In this document: positions 41,270 to 49,726 of the stretch, one piece after another
Layout: the number at the start of each line of letters is the position of its first letter
Numbering within the stretch: the first letter of the stretch is position 1
Origin: Flavobacteriaceae bacterium
GTDB lineage: Bacteria; Bacteroidota; Bacteroidia; Flavobacteriales; Flavobacteriaceae
Reading direction: 5' to 3'
Length of the DNA: 60,456 nucleotides
Assembly: GCA_025800395.1 (NCBI GenBank)
Contig: JAOXRU010000045.1
Coordinates: forward strand, 1 to 60,456
Program-made: the position numbers and the translations under genes
Notes under the pieces: generated by a model
What the model was told of the DNA's origin: nothing
The model's input: only the letters and a program-made list of their open reading frames with translations
Databases searched by the model: none

Positions 41270-41748
41270 TTCAGGTCGGATAAGGAATTCTCGCGGGCAA
41301 AGCTACTAAAATCATACCACTCTTTTACCTTTTTCCCTTTTTTGTATTTGATCGCGGATTTCAATTTTTGCTTTTGATACACCAAACAATAGCCCGATTT
41401 GATACCATCTACGAGCTGGCATTTGTTTTTTAGTTTACCATTTTGGTCATAATAGACCCACCATTTGTTTTTTTTGCCATGCACATAGTGGCCCTCCAAT
41501 GTTACTTTTCCGTTTTCGCCATAATAGCGCCAATACCCATGTTTTTTTCCTCTGGTATAATGTCCTGTAGCTTTGGGGCTTCCATTTTTGTAATAATAGG
41601 TCCAATATTCCAATTTGGTTTTATTCATCATCCATCCCTCGGATTGAATTTCTCCCGTATCAAAATAGGTTTTCACATACTTTTTTTGTGCAAAAGCCAC
41701 CAATAAACTACAGCAGATCAACAGACTTACCCATCTAACTGTTTTCAT
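41266..41748 (-). CDS. Secreted MORN-repeat (YwqK-like) protein
   Basis: 160 aa with a signal peptide (LLICCSLLVAFAQKK). The rest is MORN-like repeats: YYYKNGSPKATGHY, RYYGENGKVTLEGHYVHGKK, VYYDQNGKLKNKCQL, each with the G-x-x-x-G-x-W/Y pattern. Such genes are often labelled YwqK antitoxin family, but no toxin is adjacent and the protein is exported, so a structural or adaptor role is more likely. Embedded between the DPM1-like and polyferredoxin genes with 4-base overlaps on both sides. Confidence 0.75.
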   Translation of the reverse strand: MKTVRWVSLLICCSLLVAFAQKKYVKTYFDTGEIQSEGWMMNKTKLEYWTYYYKNGSPKATGHYTRGKKHGYWRYYGENGKVTLEGHYVHGKKNKWWVYYDQNGKLKNKCQLVDGIKSGYCLVYQKQKLKSAIKYKKGKKVKEWYDFSSFARENSLSDLK

Positions 41749-43346
41749 TTCTCAGATTTTATCAAGTTCATTAAATTCATCTCATTTCCCAATAATATAT
41801 CGGTTGGGTTTATTCTTCCTTCTTCTGGTCCATTTTCCAATTTGAGAACCCCTCTAGGACATACTGCTGCACATACACCACAACCAACACAAGATGCTCT
41901 TACTATATTTTGTCCCTTTTGGGCATAAAACCTTACATCGATTCCTTGTTCGCAATAAGTGGAGCAATTGCCACACGAAATACATTGCCCCCCGTTGGTG
42001 GTGATTCTAAAACGCGATTTGAATCGCTGCACGATCCCCAAATAGGCCGCTAAGGGGCATCCAAATCGGCACCAAACTCTATTTCCAAAAATTGGATAAA
42101 AGCCAGTTCCTATTACTCCAGCAAATACTGCGCCAATCAAAAAACTATAGACCGCTTGTATATCACTGGTCTTGATGCCGAGTACAAGATTGCTTTTCTC
42201 AAAAAAACTATAGAGCGTAAAAGCTGTCATCACCAGAGAGAACACCAACACCCCATGTATTAGCCAGCGCTCTAGCTTCCAAGACAACAAGCTCTTGCTA
42301 GAATGTTGTCGATAAGGATCTCCCAAGGTTTCTGCCAAACCACCACATCCGCATACCCAAGAGCAATACCAACGCTTGCCAAAAAAATATACCATGATGG
42401 GCACAATTAATACCGTAAGGGCGACTCCCCACACTAATATAAAAATTCCAATTCCTCCGCTAGAAATTAAAGACTTGAGATTCCAAGAAAAGAAAAAATC
42501 ATAGTCCAACGGAAATATATTTTTAAAATCGTAATAGGGCATTTGCAATCGCACCATGATTTCGGGCAATATAAAAGCAAAAACAAGCTGAAAAAACAAG
42601 ACCGAGGTAGTACGTAGCACCTGATACGCATTGTGACGGTATTTGATATACATCCGCACCGCCATTACCACCATGATCACACAATACATAAAACCATATA
42701 CAAACCAGTGCCCTGCACTATTGCCACTCAATGCTACACTGATAGGGTCTACTAAAAAAGTCCAATTGAGGGCGTACATCGGCCAAAAATACAAGACCAG
42801 ATAAAAGGCAACCAAATAGAAGCACACCAAATAAGCTATCCAACCCCTATTGGTAGCAGCACGATGATAAATACCATCGTTTTTTATTCCCTTGGGGCCT
42901 AGCAACTGCAATTGTGGTAGTATAAACATCAAAGCACCCAAAATACCCAAACCAAATGTCAAAAACCACATCAGCCCCTTATTCTCCTTTACAAACCCCT
43001 TGTATGCCAATCTCCCCAATGCCAAACTCATATCACTAGCACTGGTATAAATCACTTTTTTATAGGCCTTTTCTTTTCGGTGAAACGTATTTGTCTTGTC
43101 CAACACAGCAGCTATTTCTTTGGAAAAAGTGGTGATTTGATCAAATTCCTCACCCACTATATTGGCTTCCATCTCTTTGACAAAATAGGTGCTTTTTACT
43201 CCTTTTTCCGATACGTAGTTCTGAAATACCACCTGTTCCAATTTCCAAACGCCAACCAATGGCAAGGCAGAAAAAATGCCTAATCCTATCAGAAACAAAA
43301 CCAGTCCGATATATTGTATACTCTTAAACACAGTCTTAGTTTGCAT
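41745..43346 (-). CDS. Membrane-bound polyferredoxin (NapH/NosR-like 4Fe-4S protein)
   Basis: 533 aa. Seven to nine hydrophobic segments carry two Cys-rich regions: RWYCSWVCGCGG and VWCRFGCPLAAYLG in the NapH/NosR style, then two ferredoxin-type clusters CISCGNCSTYCEQG and CVGCGVCAAVCPRG near the C-terminus. It should pass electrons between the quinone pool and a partner, possibly across the inner membrane. The gene overlaps the flavoprotein reductase by 11 bases and the MORN gene by 4 bases. No nos, nap or rdx partner genes are present here. Confidence 0.88.
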   Translation of the reverse strand: MQTKTVFKSIQYIGLVLFLIGLGIFSALPLVGVWKLEQVVFQNYVSEKGVKSTYFVKEMEANIVGEEFDQITTFSKEIAAVLDKTNTFHRKEKAYKKVIYTSASDMSLALGRLAYKGFVKENKGLMWFLTFGLGILGALMFILPQLQLLGPKGIKNDGIYHRAATNRGWIAYLVCFYLVAFYLVLYFWPMYALNWTFLVDPISVALSGNSAGHWFVYGFMYCVIMVVMAVRMYIKYRHNAYQVLRTTSVLFFQLVFAFILPEIMVRLQMPYYDFKNIFPLDYDFFFSWNLKSLISSGGIGIFILVWGVALTVLIVPIMVYFFGKRWYCSWVCGCGGLAETLGDPYRQHSSKSLLSWKLERWLIHGVLVFSLVMTAFTLYSFFEKSNLVLGIKTSDIQAVYSFLIGAVFAGVIGTGFYPIFGNRVWCRFGCPLAAYLGIVQRFKSRFRITTNGGQCISCGNCSTYCEQGIDVRFYAQKGQNIVRASCVGCGVCAAVCPRGVLKLENGPEEGRINPTDILLGNEMNLMNLIKSEK

Positions 43347-44676
43347 AATTCAAAATTCTTTTCCAGCTTTTTTTTGCTGCTTTTAGATTGGTATGATACT
43401 TTTTGTTGAAATCTTTTACGATTTCCACTTCATACTGGCGATAAAACTCTGGATCAAAATTGGCGTCTCGAAGATGACGCAATACATAGTTTAGGTCGCG
43501 TTTTTCTTTCAACCACTTATCCAATACCATATGACGCATACGAATACCAAAGGTATTTATACCCAAAAAAAGGAGGCTATCTCGATCATAAGCCACGGTA
43601 ATGGCAATATTCTCTTTAGCATGTCTCCAATGGTAATGTTGTTCTTCCTCTTTTTTATGTCTCTCGCTGAGGACCCACCCATATGTTTGATATTCGATAT
43701 CCAAAAACTTAGCAGAGTTAAACCAATTTCCAGGAGCATAAGCTGTAGGCGTGCCACAAATGGTTTGTGCCACAGTTTCCCCCATCATTCTACCAGTATA
43801 CCATACTGCTTCTATTGCCCTACGCTGTCCACTAGGCTCCATTTGCTCTGCACAATCTCCTATGGCGTAGATATTGGCCAAATTGGTCTGTAAATAAGCA
43901 TTTACTTTTACCCCTCTTCCTAGGTCGATACCAGAATGTTTTAAAAAATCGATATTAGGGCGCACACCAGCTGTGAGACCAACGATATTACAGGCGATGG
44001 TTTCTCCCTTATCGGTAACTACCGCTTTGGCACGTCCATAGTCATCTGACAAAATTTTCACCAGATTGGTATCGAGACGTAGGTCGATATGATGGTCTAG
44101 TATATGGTCTCGAATAAGACTAGCATCTGTATTGGGCAAAACGCCATTCCAAAAATTAGATTCCCTTACCAAGAAGCTTACAGGAATATTGCGACTTCTA
44201 AGCATTTCGGCCATTTCGATTCCTATGAGTCCGCCTCCAACGATAACCGCTCGTTTGCAATCTTTACTATATTTTTCCAATGCCTCTAGGTCTTGCTTGT
44301 GATACAAACCAAGAACCCCATCGAGGTTTTCTCCTGGCCAGCCAAACTTATTGGGCTTGCTACCAGTAGCGATGATAAGCTTATCATAGGCCATTTTGTC
44401 TCCATTGTGGAGCAATAGATATTGTTTTTCGGGAACCACCTTTTTTACCAGAGCCTGCTTGAGGTGAATATTGTTTTTTTTCCAAAACCAATTTTCATAG
44501 GGTTGTGTATGTTCCAATTTCATATGCCCCATAAAGACATACATCAGAGCGGTTCTCGAAAAAAAATACGGATGCTCACTAGAAATTATAGTAATTTCAG
44601 CCTTCGATCGCTTCCGAATATGTCGTGCGGCGGTGACACCAGAAATACCATTGCCTATAATTACAATATGCTGCAT
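43336..44676 (-). CDS. FAD-dependent NAD(P)H oxidoreductase
   Basis: 446 aa from the ATG at 44676 (MQHIVIIGNGISGVTAARHI); an ATG at 44697 adding seven residues is also possible. Two nucleotide-binding motifs are present: GNGISGVTAARHI for FAD near the start and VIVGGGLIGIEMAEML for NAD(P)H in the middle, plus NIYAIGDCAEQ for FAD. This is the nitrite-reductase-large-subunit/rubredoxin-reductase-like fold, but the C-terminal about 90 residues (KRDLNYVLRHLRDANFDPEFYR) have no family match I recognise. First gene of the reverse arm and probable electron donor to the polyferredoxin that overlaps it. Confidence 0.88.
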   Translation of the reverse strand: MQHIVIIGNGISGVTAARHIRKRSKAEITIISSEHPYFFSRTALMYVFMGHMKLEHTQPYENWFWKKNNIHLKQALVKKVVPEKQYLLLHNGDKMAYDKLIIATGSKPNKFGWPGENLDGVLGLYHKQDLEALEKYSKDCKRAVIVGGGLIGIEMAEMLRSRNIPVSFLVRESNFWNGVLPNTDASLIRDHILDHHIDLRLDTNLVKILSDDYGRAKAVVTDKGETIACNIVGLTAGVRPNIDFLKHSGIDLGRGVKVNAYLQTNLANIYAIGDCAEQMEPSGQRRAIEAVWYTGRMMGETVAQTICGTPTAYAPGNWFNSAKFLDIEYQTYGWVLSERHKKEEEQHYHWRHAKENIAITVAYDRDSLLFLGINTFGIRMRHMVLDKWLKEKRDLNYVLRHLRDANFDPEFYRQYEVEIVKDFNKKYHTNLKAAKKSWKRILNYAN

Positions 44677-44917
44677 ATCTCGATTTGCTTTTGTCATAGT
44701 GTCGTAATAAAATTCATATCCTTAACTAAAAATATTAATTTTTTAAATTTTTTAAACAAATTTGTTAGGAAGATTCTGATCATCCGACTGAAAAACACGA
44801 GAAATTGATTTTTGACGTAATATGCCTTCATCATTGACGAACAAAAGATCTAATATGAAGTATTTTGAGACCGCCTATTGGGATTGCATACACCAAAAAT
44901 CAAAAAATACCATACAG

Positions 44918-45637
44918 ATGAAGAAACTATATTTTGTACTAATTACCATTTTACTACAAATTGGGGTTTATGCCCAACAAGAAGAAGCTTTTTTTGAACA
45001 ATCCGATCAATTTTTTCAAACTTATGTGAAACAAGGCAGGGTAGATTATCAAAAGCTCGTAGACAACCCCAAACCTTTGCAAGAAGTTTTGCAAACGGCA
45101 TCCAACATTCGATTGGCGCCAAGCAATGCCAAGACCTATCAAGCCTATTGGATCAATGCCTACAATTTGGCCGTGATTAAAGGTATCGTGGACAATTTCC
45201 CAATAAAATCGCCATTAGACAAGGCAGGATTTTTTGACAAAGACACTTATGCTTTGGGAGGGAAAGACATCACATTAAACGATATCGAAAACAAGCTTTT
45301 GCGCCCTATATTCAAAGACCCTAGGATCCATTTTGTACTGGTGTGTGGAGCCATTGGTTGTCCACCATTAATATCGACAGCATACCGACCAGAAACATTA
45401 AATAGCCAATTAGAAAAACAAACCGAATTGGCCATAAACGGCGATTACTTTATACAAATAAATTCTAAGAAAAAAAGATTAGTCGTTTCCGAAATCATGA
45501 AATGGTACAAAGAAGATTTCACCCAAGACAATCAATCAGAAGTCGATTTTATCAATAGCTATAAAACAGAAAAACTAGAAGGAAAATACAAGATTAGCTA
45601 TTTCCCTTACAATTGGAACATCAACATATTAAAATAA
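44918..45637 (+). CDS. Secreted DUF547 protein
   Basis: 239 aa from the ATG at 44918 (MKKLYFVLITILLQIGVYAQ, a signal peptide); an earlier in-frame ATG at 44822 would bury it. The DUF547 core is clear: YWINAYNLAVIKGIVDNFP and LVCGAIGCPPLISTAYRPETL, with a conserved Cys, then a C-terminal MKWYKEDF. The family function is unknown; a papain-like fold has been suggested. It starts the forward arm, divergent from the flavoprotein operon, and the barrel gene begins 5 bases after its stop. Confidence 0.85.
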   Translation: MKKLYFVLITILLQIGVYAQQEEAFFEQSDQFFQTYVKQGRVDYQKLVDNPKPLQEVLQTASNIRLAPSNAKTYQAYWINAYNLAVIKGIVDNFPIKSPLDKAGFFDKDTYALGGKDITLNDIENKLLRPIFKDPRIHFVLVCGAIGCPPLISTAYRPETLNSQLEKQTELAINGDYFIQINSKKKRLVVSEIMKWYKEDFTQDNQSEVDFINSYKTEKLEGKYKISYFPYNWNINILK

Positions 45638-45642
45638 GAAAA

Positions 45643-46533
45643 ATGAAAAAGCAATTCCTTTGTAGTTTCGCTTTTGCCCTTATCATTTCGAACATGGCAA
45701 ATGCCCAAGAAGCTTCTATAATTCAAACTTTGACTCCCTCCAAACTCATTGGTAAAGAGCAGATAGACATCAAATGGTTCAACAATTTGTATACCCAAAC
45801 TAAGAGCACCTTTAGCGATGGAAAAGAGCCTCGTCAAAACTTTTTCACAAGTACTTTGGAAGTTTTTAAAGGGGCTTCCGTTCAAAAGCGAGTGAATCTG
45901 GGATTAATTTTGGAATACAAATCCAATACCATAAACGACGACAACCCTTTGAGTGTATTTGCCTTCAAAGACAACAGCATAGCAGGTTCTCGATCGGGAA
46001 TTACTTCCATAGCACCATCCATTAAATTTCAACCTTTTGCAAAAATCGGTAATTTCTCCGTACAAAGTTCTTTTTTCATTCCATTGAGCAAAAGAGAGGT
46101 TCGCGATGGGGTGTTTTTAGATCAAGATGGGTTCACTTGGCAGAATCGATTCTACTTCGACCACACTTTTGGTGGAAATGATTGGCAACTTTTTGCAGAG
46201 CTCAATGCAGAGTATCACTTTGGAAAGCCTTCTATAGTAGAAGACAATAGTTCGGTTCAGGGAAGTTTTGCCAACGATAGTTTCAACCTTACTCCAGGTG
46301 TTTTTCTCAGTTATTTCCCCTCCTCCAAATTTACCGTATTGGCCTTGGGACAATACTCCAAACGACTGAGCATCAACAACAATTTTGAGCAAGACTATAT
46401 TGCTGTAGGCGGTGGATTGAAATACCAACTTACCAAAACCTTAAATATAGAAACCCTATACACCAATTTTGTGAGCGGGAGCAACACAGGCTTGGGAAGC
46501 ACCTTCAATTTGGGGCTTCGCATAGTAAAATAA
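45643..46533 (+). CDS. Outer-membrane beta-barrel protein, hypothetical
   Basis: 296 aa from the ATG at 45643 with signal peptide FALIISNMANAQ. The mature protein has regular amphipathic strands (FFTSTLEVFKGASVQKRVNLGLILEYK, FVSGSNTGLGSTFNLGLRIV) and an aromatic-poor but strand-like C-terminus, which suggests a small transport or anchor barrel. No family name is certain. Tightly packed between the DUF547 and hydrolase genes (gaps of 5 and 18 bases). Confidence 0.7.
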   Translation: MKKQFLCSFAFALIISNMANAQEASIIQTLTPSKLIGKEQIDIKWFNNLYTQTKSTFSDGKEPRQNFFTSTLEVFKGASVQKRVNLGLILEYKSNTINDDNPLSVFAFKDNSIAGSRSGITSIAPSIKFQPFAKIGNFSVQSSFFIPLSKREVRDGVFLDQDGFTWQNRFYFDHTFGGNDWQLFAELNAEYHFGKPSIVEDNSSVQGSFANDSFNLTPGVFLSYFPSSKFTVLALGQYSKRLSINNNFEQDYIAVGGGLKYQLTKTLNIETLYTNFVSGSNTGLGSTFNLGLRIVK

Positions 46534-46551
46534 TATCGTTAACTTGGCATT

Positions 46552-47553
46552 ATGAGACTATTTCATACCATCATATTGTCTATAATGTTGTTTTGCAATT
46601 ATCAGCTTGGCTTGGCACAAAAAATCAATGGTTTGAGCTATGTTGCAAAACAACATCCTATAAATCAGAGCCATACCATCTCGGTAGTACATTCCAATGC
46701 AAACTTTATCAGTCTGATGCCTTTTGCCTTTTTACCAGACAAGCAAAAACCAGAGCTCTATTTCAATTCAGATAAACAATGGTTTGGGGAAACCGCCGAA
46801 GGTCTAGAACAATACGCCAAAACCCTACGGAAGACTGGCGTTAAACTTATGATAAAGCCACAAATTTGGGTGCGTCATGGCATATTTACTGGCACTGTAG
46901 AGATGCCCAACACCAAAAGTTGGGAGCAACTAGAAAAAAACTATAGTCGATTTATACTCGAATATGCCCAGATAGCACAAAAATTGGGCGCAGAAATATA
47001 CTGTCTCGGTACAGAGCTACAACAATTTGTTACCCATCGTCCTACCTATTGGTCACAACTCATTGCTGCAGTGCGCAAAGTCTATACTGGCAAGCTTACC
47101 TATGCCGCCAATTGGAACGAATACGAATACACTCCATTTTGGAAAGAATTAGATTATATAGGGGTAGATGCGTATTTTCCGATAAGTAATTCGAAGACAC
47201 CCACAATAAAAGAAGGAATTAATGGTTTACAATTATATAAGAAATCACTCCAAAAATGGAGCAGCATCAGTAAAAAGCCAATACTATTTACCGAATTTGG
47301 GTATCGCAGTGTAGATTACGCTGGCAAAAGACCTTGGGATTCGCAGCGCATCAAAGACAAGGTAAATATAGAAGCCCAAGCAAATTGTCTGACAGCCTTG
47401 TTCGAAAGCTTTTGGTCGGAAAAATGGTTTGCAGGTGGCTTTATTTGGAAGTGGTTCCCCAATCACAAAAAAGTAGGCGGTATCAAAAACAACCGCTTTA
47501 CGCCTCAAAACAAACCAGCTGAAAAACTACTTCGTCAATTCTATGAGCAATAA
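46552..47553 (+). CDS. Secreted GH113-like glycoside hydrolase
   Basis: 333 aa with a signal peptide (ILSIMLFCNYQLGLAQ). TIM-barrel hydrolase resembling family GH113, which contains beta-1,4-mannanases. Key parts: KLMIKPQIWVRHG (about 98-110), YCLGTELQQFV with the probable acid/base Glu155, LDYIGVDAYFPIS and ILFTEFGYRS with the probable nucleophile Glu248, then GFIWKWFP. The two Glu fit a retaining mechanism. In a locus with a CslA-like synthase it could trim or release the polymer made by that enzyme; substrate is not known. Confidence 0.8.
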   Translation: MRLFHTIILSIMLFCNYQLGLAQKINGLSYVAKQHPINQSHTISVVHSNANFISLMPFAFLPDKQKPELYFNSDKQWFGETAEGLEQYAKTLRKTGVKLMIKPQIWVRHGIFTGTVEMPNTKSWEQLEKNYSRFILEYAQIAQKLGAEIYCLGTELQQFVTHRPTYWSQLIAAVRKVYTGKLTYAANWNEYEYTPFWKELDYIGVDAYFPISNSKTPTIKEGINGLQLYKKSLQKWSSISKKPILFTEFGYRSVDYAGKRPWDSQRIKDKVNIEAQANCLTALFESFWSEKWFAGGFIWKWFPNHKKVGGIKNNRFTPQNKPAEKLLRQFYEQ

Positions 47554-47631
47554 GCGACATATAGCAAAAACTGTTGACAAAGGTAGTTTGGAGCTTATCC
47601 AAAAATCGGGAAACGAACAAATCGAAAAAGC

Positions 47632-48378
47632 ATGAAAACAGTTCTAAAAGCAAAAATGTGGAGCATCTTATGGCTATTCTTACTCGCTTGCTCCGGAAAT
47701 GATAAAGACGATCTGTACAAAACGGATGCACTCGACACCAGATTGGATGGTCGTACTACCAATATGGAAAGTATCGTGGCCGTTGCCAGCTCCGATCCCG
47801 ACAAAGCAAATGGCGTCAAAATTCTGTTCTACCCCAAATCTGGAGCCACAGATTTTCGATTATACTATCAAGTAGAAGCAGATAAGGATTCTTTGGATTA
47901 TGCTGCTTATCGATTGGTTAAAGACAGCACTATTGCGGCCCTATATACTGGATTTTATCAGGAATTCCAAATAGACAGTTTAGCGCCACATTGGGCCATA
48001 GTCACCTTCGAGCATCAGAAAATATTGCACACCTCCCCACCTATACGATTGCAACATATAGAAAATCAAACCCGCACAAGCAATACAGTAAGTATCGATC
48101 ACTCTATAGCTGCTTCTCCGAGATTTCGCTGGGACTCTATATCGCCAAACAACAAATTTCTTTATCTCATTAGCGATGAAAATCCCCATATACAAAGCAG
48201 CGGTATCTCTAGTGATCGTAGCTATACCTATGGCAATCAAAACAATGTAGTTTTGGATCTCAATGAATCCCCAGCACCAACATTGGTTAAAAATAAATTG
48301 TATACTTTTAAGGTATTTGAACTCACTCCCAATAATTGGACGACAAGGCTATTAACTGCCAATTTTGAGGCACAATAA
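47632..48378 (+). CDS. Putative lipoprotein, unknown function
   Basis: 248 aa. Lipoprotein signal (SILWLFLLACSG) with Cys20. The mature chain starts with Asp/Lys-rich NDKDDLYKTD and has a beta-rich composition (ILFYPKSGATDFRLYYQVEA, FQIDSLAPHWAIVTFEH, KLYTFKVFELTPNNW) that may form one or two immunoglobulin-like domains. I do not recognise a family. It lies between the hydrolase and the BamA-like protein (gap of 6 bases to the latter), so an outer-membrane-linked role in the same locus is likely. Confidence 0.65.
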   Translation: MKTVLKAKMWSILWLFLLACSGNDKDDLYKTDALDTRLDGRTTNMESIVAVASSDPDKANGVKILFYPKSGATDFRLYYQVEADKDSLDYAAYRLVKDSTIAALYTGFYQEFQIDSLAPHWAIVTFEHQKILHTSPPIRLQHIENQTRTSNTVSIDHSIAASPRFRWDSISPNNKFLYLISDENPHIQSSGISSDRSYTYGNQNNVVLDLNESPAPTLVKNKLYTFKVFELTPNNWTTRLLTANFEAQ

Positions 48379-48384
48379 GCGTAT

Positions 48385-49644
48385 ATGAAATGGAATTATT
48401 ATCTCAGTCTACTAAGCATCAGTATTTGTCTAAGTGGCTGGGCACAACAAATTGAAGAGGTTGTTTTTGAAGGGAACAGCAAAACCAAAACCGCATTTTT
48501 AAAACGTATATCTTCTATAGAATTGGGCAGTAGGCTCGATAGCACCCTTTTGGAAGACAACAAAAACTGGTTGCAACGATTTCCCGCAATCGCTCATGCT
48601 AGCTATGCCGTAGAAAAAAATGCAAATGGAAATTACAAGCTAATTTATAGGGTAGTAGAAAATTTCACTATCATTCCTTTTGGCAATTTATACGGCACCC
48701 ACAACGAGAGCTTGGCCATACAAATTGGACTTGCCGAGCACAATCTACTGGGTAGAGGAATGCGCCTAGGAGGCTACTTCCAACACGATGTTTTCAATAG
48801 TTACGAAATGCAATTTAATGCCCCATACTTATTTGGCAAAAACATAGGCATCTCTATAGGACACAAAAATCGCACCACCCAAGAGCCTGTTTATTTTGGG
48901 GATTTTGCTGCCGATTATCGCTACCAGATAAAAACCTTGGAGCTGATGACTTTAATCCAACTAAACACACACCATCGCATAGAAACTGGTATTAATATTT
49001 TTAATGAAGACTACCAATACTTACAGGGCGGTCCGGAGGATGCATTCAAGCCAGAATTGAATATAGACAAACGCTTATTTCGTATGTTTCACGAATACAA
49101 CAAATTGGCTTACGATTATCAGTATATCGATGGTCTCAAAAACCAAGTTACCCTACAATATATCACCAACGACAAGTCAGGTGTAAATGATTTTGTGATA
49201 GGATGGAACGATTTTTTTTACTTCCAGCGAATAGGCCAACGGGGCAATTGGGCCAATCGTTTTCGAATAGGATTTTCTTCCAATGAAGAAACGCCCTTTG
49301 CGCCCTTTGCACTCGACAACAATGTAAACATACGGGGGGTTGGACTAGATATAGATAGGGGCACTGGTGTAATTAGCTACAATACCGAATACCGCCACAG
49401 CCTTATCGACAACAACAACTGGGTGGTACAGAGCAATACTTTTGTAGACATAGGTAGCTGGCGAAGTGCTGGTGGTTCCATATCCGATATGTTTAAAAGT
49501 GAAAACATCAAACTATACCCAGGCATAGGTCTCCGTCTGATGCACAAAAAAATATACAACGCCATACTTCGTATCGATTATGGAATCGGTATTGGAAGTG
49601 GAAACAATCAAGGTATCGTATTTGGCTTGGGACAGTATTTTTAG
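48385..49644 (+). CDS. BamA/TamA-like outer-membrane protein (one POTRA plus barrel)
   Basis: 419 aa with a signal peptide (SISICLSGWAQ). A single POTRA-like domain (about 22-95: IEEVVFEGNSKTKTAFLKR, LQRFPAIAHASYAVEK) is followed by the surface-antigen barrel (about 110-419) with YFQHDVFNSYEMQFNAPYLF and, near the end, NIRGVGLDIDRG, reminiscent of the Omp85 VRGY/F motif. The short chain (BamA has five POTRA) fits accessory Omp85 proteins that export or insert a particular client. Last gene of the forward arm. Confidence 0.8.
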   Translation: MKWNYYLSLLSISICLSGWAQQIEEVVFEGNSKTKTAFLKRISSIELGSRLDSTLLEDNKNWLQRFPAIAHASYAVEKNANGNYKLIYRVVENFTIIPFGNLYGTHNESLAIQIGLAEHNLLGRGMRLGGYFQHDVFNSYEMQFNAPYLFGKNIGISIGHKNRTTQEPVYFGDFAADYRYQIKTLELMTLIQLNTHHRIETGINIFNEDYQYLQGGPEDAFKPELNIDKRLFRMFHEYNKLAYDYQYIDGLKNQVTLQYITNDKSGVNDFVIGWNDFFYFQRIGQRGNWANRFRIGFSSNEETPFAPFALDNNVNIRGVGLDIDRGTGVISYNTEYRHSLIDNNNWVVQSNTFVDIGSWRSAGGSISDMFKSENIKLYPGIGLRLMHKKIYNAILRIDYGIGIGSGNNQGIVFGLGQYF

Positions 49645-49726
49645 TGACTAAGTGAGTTGATTAAAAGCCTCATTTTTCAACTCGTTTGATTTGCCATACA
49701 TTATTGTAGGTATTTCTAGCTGTTGA

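Noticed and set aside
41266..41748. YwqK-family antitoxin label for the MORN protein
   Set aside because: It has a signal peptide and no toxin gene is adjacent; it is placed inside a glycosyltransferase operon.
37760..49644. Resemblance of the GT/DUF547/FAD/4Fe-4S gene set to arsenosugar-type clusters
   Set aside because: Such clusters are defined by arsenic methyltransferase and radical SAM genes, which are absent here; the GT2 proteins also do not look like the arsenosugar type.
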